Below are positions 62,586 to 64,000 of a stretch of DNA of 64,000 bases, piece after piece. The position numbers were made by a program, and so were the translations under genes. The stretch is from the NCBI RefSeq assembly GCF_027580225.2, contig NC_073351.2:2023001-2087000 (forward strand), in the 5' to 3' direction. Source of the DNA: Misgurnus anguillicaudatus. Taxonomy: Eukaryota > Chordata > Actinopteri > Cypriniformes > Cobitidae. How positions within the stretch are numbered: the stretch's first letter is position 1; each line of letters starts with the position of its first letter. The notes under the pieces were generated by a model. The model worked only from the letters and a program-made list of their open reading frames with translations, was not told where the DNA came from and searched no databases.

Positions 62586-64000
62586 TGAGATAAAATTTAA
62601 GATAGAGTTCTGGACATAAAATTCAGGGCTTTCAATCAAAATGTATTCCTGTAAGTTTCAATTTAAGAAAGAGTCCTGGACATAGAATTAGCAAATAATA
62701 CAACAGATGCCAACAGTATCTTTGGGGTTTGAAAGAAGCAAACAAATCTTCTTTAGATCTGATAGTTTCATGTATTTTTGGTTTTGAATCTGACTGTACC
62801 AGCCAGCCAACTGTCTGAGCATAGGCAGCAATACACAGGACCAGGTTCTGTCAGCCCTGCTCCAACTCATCCTCTGTAGTCTAGTGGTTAGAGCACTGAT
62901 TCTCACATGTGGGAGACCCAGGTTCAAGTACCCCAATGTTTAAGTGGAGCTCTCTACTGACAAGTAGTCACTTCTTTAACTCTGATAGAGTTTGTGGCCA
63001 GCTTATAGCCTGCATAATCTTTTTGCTTTCCCAACTCCAGTAGTTTGTTCATTTTATTACTGCTCCTATGTCTCCTGAAGCAGTCTTCATAGCTGATGTG
63101 GGCTTAAGATTTCTGCTGGACATTTAAGATCAAATTTAAGATAGAGTTCTGGACCTAACATTCAGTGCCTCCAAGCAAAATGTATTCCTGTAAGTTTCAA
63201 TTTAAGAAAGATTCCTGGACATAAAATTAGCAAATAATACAGCAGATGCCAACAGTGTCTTTGGGTTTTGAAAGAAGCAAACAAATCTTCTTTAGATCTG
63301 ATAGTGTTCATGTATTTTTGGTTTTGACTCTGACTCTACCAGCCAGCCAACTGTCTGAGCATAGGCAGCAATACAGATTTTGTCAGCCCAGTTTCAACTC
63401 ATCCTCTGTAGTCTAGTGGTTAGAGCACTGATTCTCCCATAGAGCCCTAGGCCCAAGGTTCAAGTCTCACAAGGTTTAAGTGGAGTTCTCCACTGACAAG
63501 TAGTCAGTTGTTTAGCTCTGATAGAGTTTGTGGGCAGCTTATAGCCTGCATATTCTATTTTGCCTTCCCAAATCCAGTAGGTTGTTCATTTTATTACTGT
63601 TCCTATGTTTCATGAAGCAGTCTTCATAGCTGATGTGGGCTTAAGATTTTTGCTGGACATTTGAGATAAAATTTAAAATAGCGTTCTGGACATAAAATTC
63701 AGGGCTTTCAAGCAAAATGTATTCCTGTAAGTTTCAATTTAAGAAAGAGTCGTGGACATAAAATTAGCAAATAATACAACAGATGCCAACAGTATCTTTG
63801 GGGTTTGAAAGAAGCAAACAAATCTTCTTTAGATCTGATAGTTTCATGTATTTTTGGTTTTGAATCTGACTGTACCAGCCAGCCAACTGTCTGAGCATAG
63901 GCAGCAATACACAGGACCAGGTTCTGTCAGCCCTGCTCCAACTCATCCTCTGTAGTCTAGTGGTTAGAGCACTGATTCTCACATGTGGGAGACCCAGGTT

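Larger units (their letters stand above)
1..64000 (+). repeat. Tandem satellite array, about 538-bp monomers, A/B dimer
   Basis: The same 538-bp text recurs across the entire window, always in the same orientation. I count about 58 A-type and 62 B-type monomers, including a partial one at each end and one truncated unit near 57.1 kb. With each unit counted from the motif AGAGTTCTGGAC, A continues ATAAAATTCAGGGC and B continues CTAACATTCAGTGCC. A and B differ by roughly a tenth of their bases by eye, while copies within a family are mostly 97-100% alike. Alternation of A and B gives a period of 1,076-1,077 bp. No unique sequence, transposon end, simple repeat or gene interrupts the array, and neither array edge is in the window. 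CpG is missing from both consensus monomers. This is eukaryotic satellite DNA; its genomic position (centromere, sex chromosome, other heterochromatin) cannot be told from here. Confidence 0.98.
43715..64000 (+). repeat. Right mosaic segment of the array
   Basis: After copy 2 the order no longer follows the 35-monomer block. It reuses the same unit variants with offsets of 6,460, 7,539, 8,615 and 8,773 bp among themselves: the run at 43.1-48.0 kb resembles 51.7-55.4 kb, and 53.9-55.2 kb resembles 62.7-64.0 kb. 57.8-62.1 kb follows 38.3-43.7 kb, with one dimer missing after the A unit at about 59.1 kb (offset changes from 19,540 to 18,465). Several monomers are hybrids of two variants. Only satellite sequence is seen throughout. 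Confidence 0.85.

Noticed and set aside
1..64000. CRISPR array or bacterial repeat region
   Set aside because: The repeat unit is 538 bp with no unique spacers, there are no nearby genes, and the tRNA-type internal promoter with CpG depletion is eukaryotic.
1..64000. Tandem rRNA or classical tRNA gene cluster
   Set aside because: No rRNA sequence is recognised, and the tRNA-like parts do not fold. Period and content fit a satellite better.
1..64000. Centromeric satellite with CENP-B boxes
   Set aside because: The CENP-B box needs CpG (TTCG and CGGG); no such motif is visible in either consensus. A centromeric location is still possible but unsupported.
1..64000. Autonomous transposon or retroelement within the array
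   Set aside because: No reverse transcriptase, integrase or transposase frame, LTRs, terminal inverted repeats or poly-A tail interrupt the monomers.

Overview
The whole 64 kb window is one uninterrupted tandem satellite array, with no unique flanking DNA at either end and no credible protein-coding gene. It holds about 120 monomers of about 538 bp, all head to tail. Two monomer families, called A and B here, differ at roughly one base in ten (judged by eye) and mostly alternate, giving a basic dimer of about 1,076 bp.

Every intact monomer carries one tRNA-derived element on the + strand. It has an excellent internal RNA polymerase III A box and a good B box at tRNA-like spacing (44 bp in A, 48 bp in B), but the anticodon and T stems are degraded. 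A T-run that could end Pol III transcription lies about 100 bp downstream. B monomers also carry two adjacent small hairpins just after the tRNA-like part. CpG is absent from the consensus and appears only as scattered variants. This points to a eukaryote with cytosine methylation, most likely a vertebrate. The tRNA-like core recalls tRNA-derived repeats I associate with reptile genomes, but that is memory and weak. Nothing looks prokaryotic.

Layout. 1-2,816: left segment, a mosaic of units also seen just downstream. 2,817-21,652: an 18,836-bp, 35-monomer block. 21,653-43,714: a near-identical second copy of that block, 22,062 bp long because it contains an extra 4-monomer duplication (about 24.8-29.0 kb) and an extra dimer (about 37.7-38.7 kb). 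43,715-64,000: a more scrambled segment built from the same unit variants, with local 1,076-bp and 2,155-bp duplications, hybrid monomers and one out-of-register junction near 57,235. The A/B alternation is broken by seven B-B and three A-A adjacencies.

Taken together, the window looks like an actively homogenising satellite shaped by unequal exchange, in which the Pol III-type promoter is the best preserved functional-looking feature. Assembly error in the near-identical blocks cannot be excluded from sequence alone.
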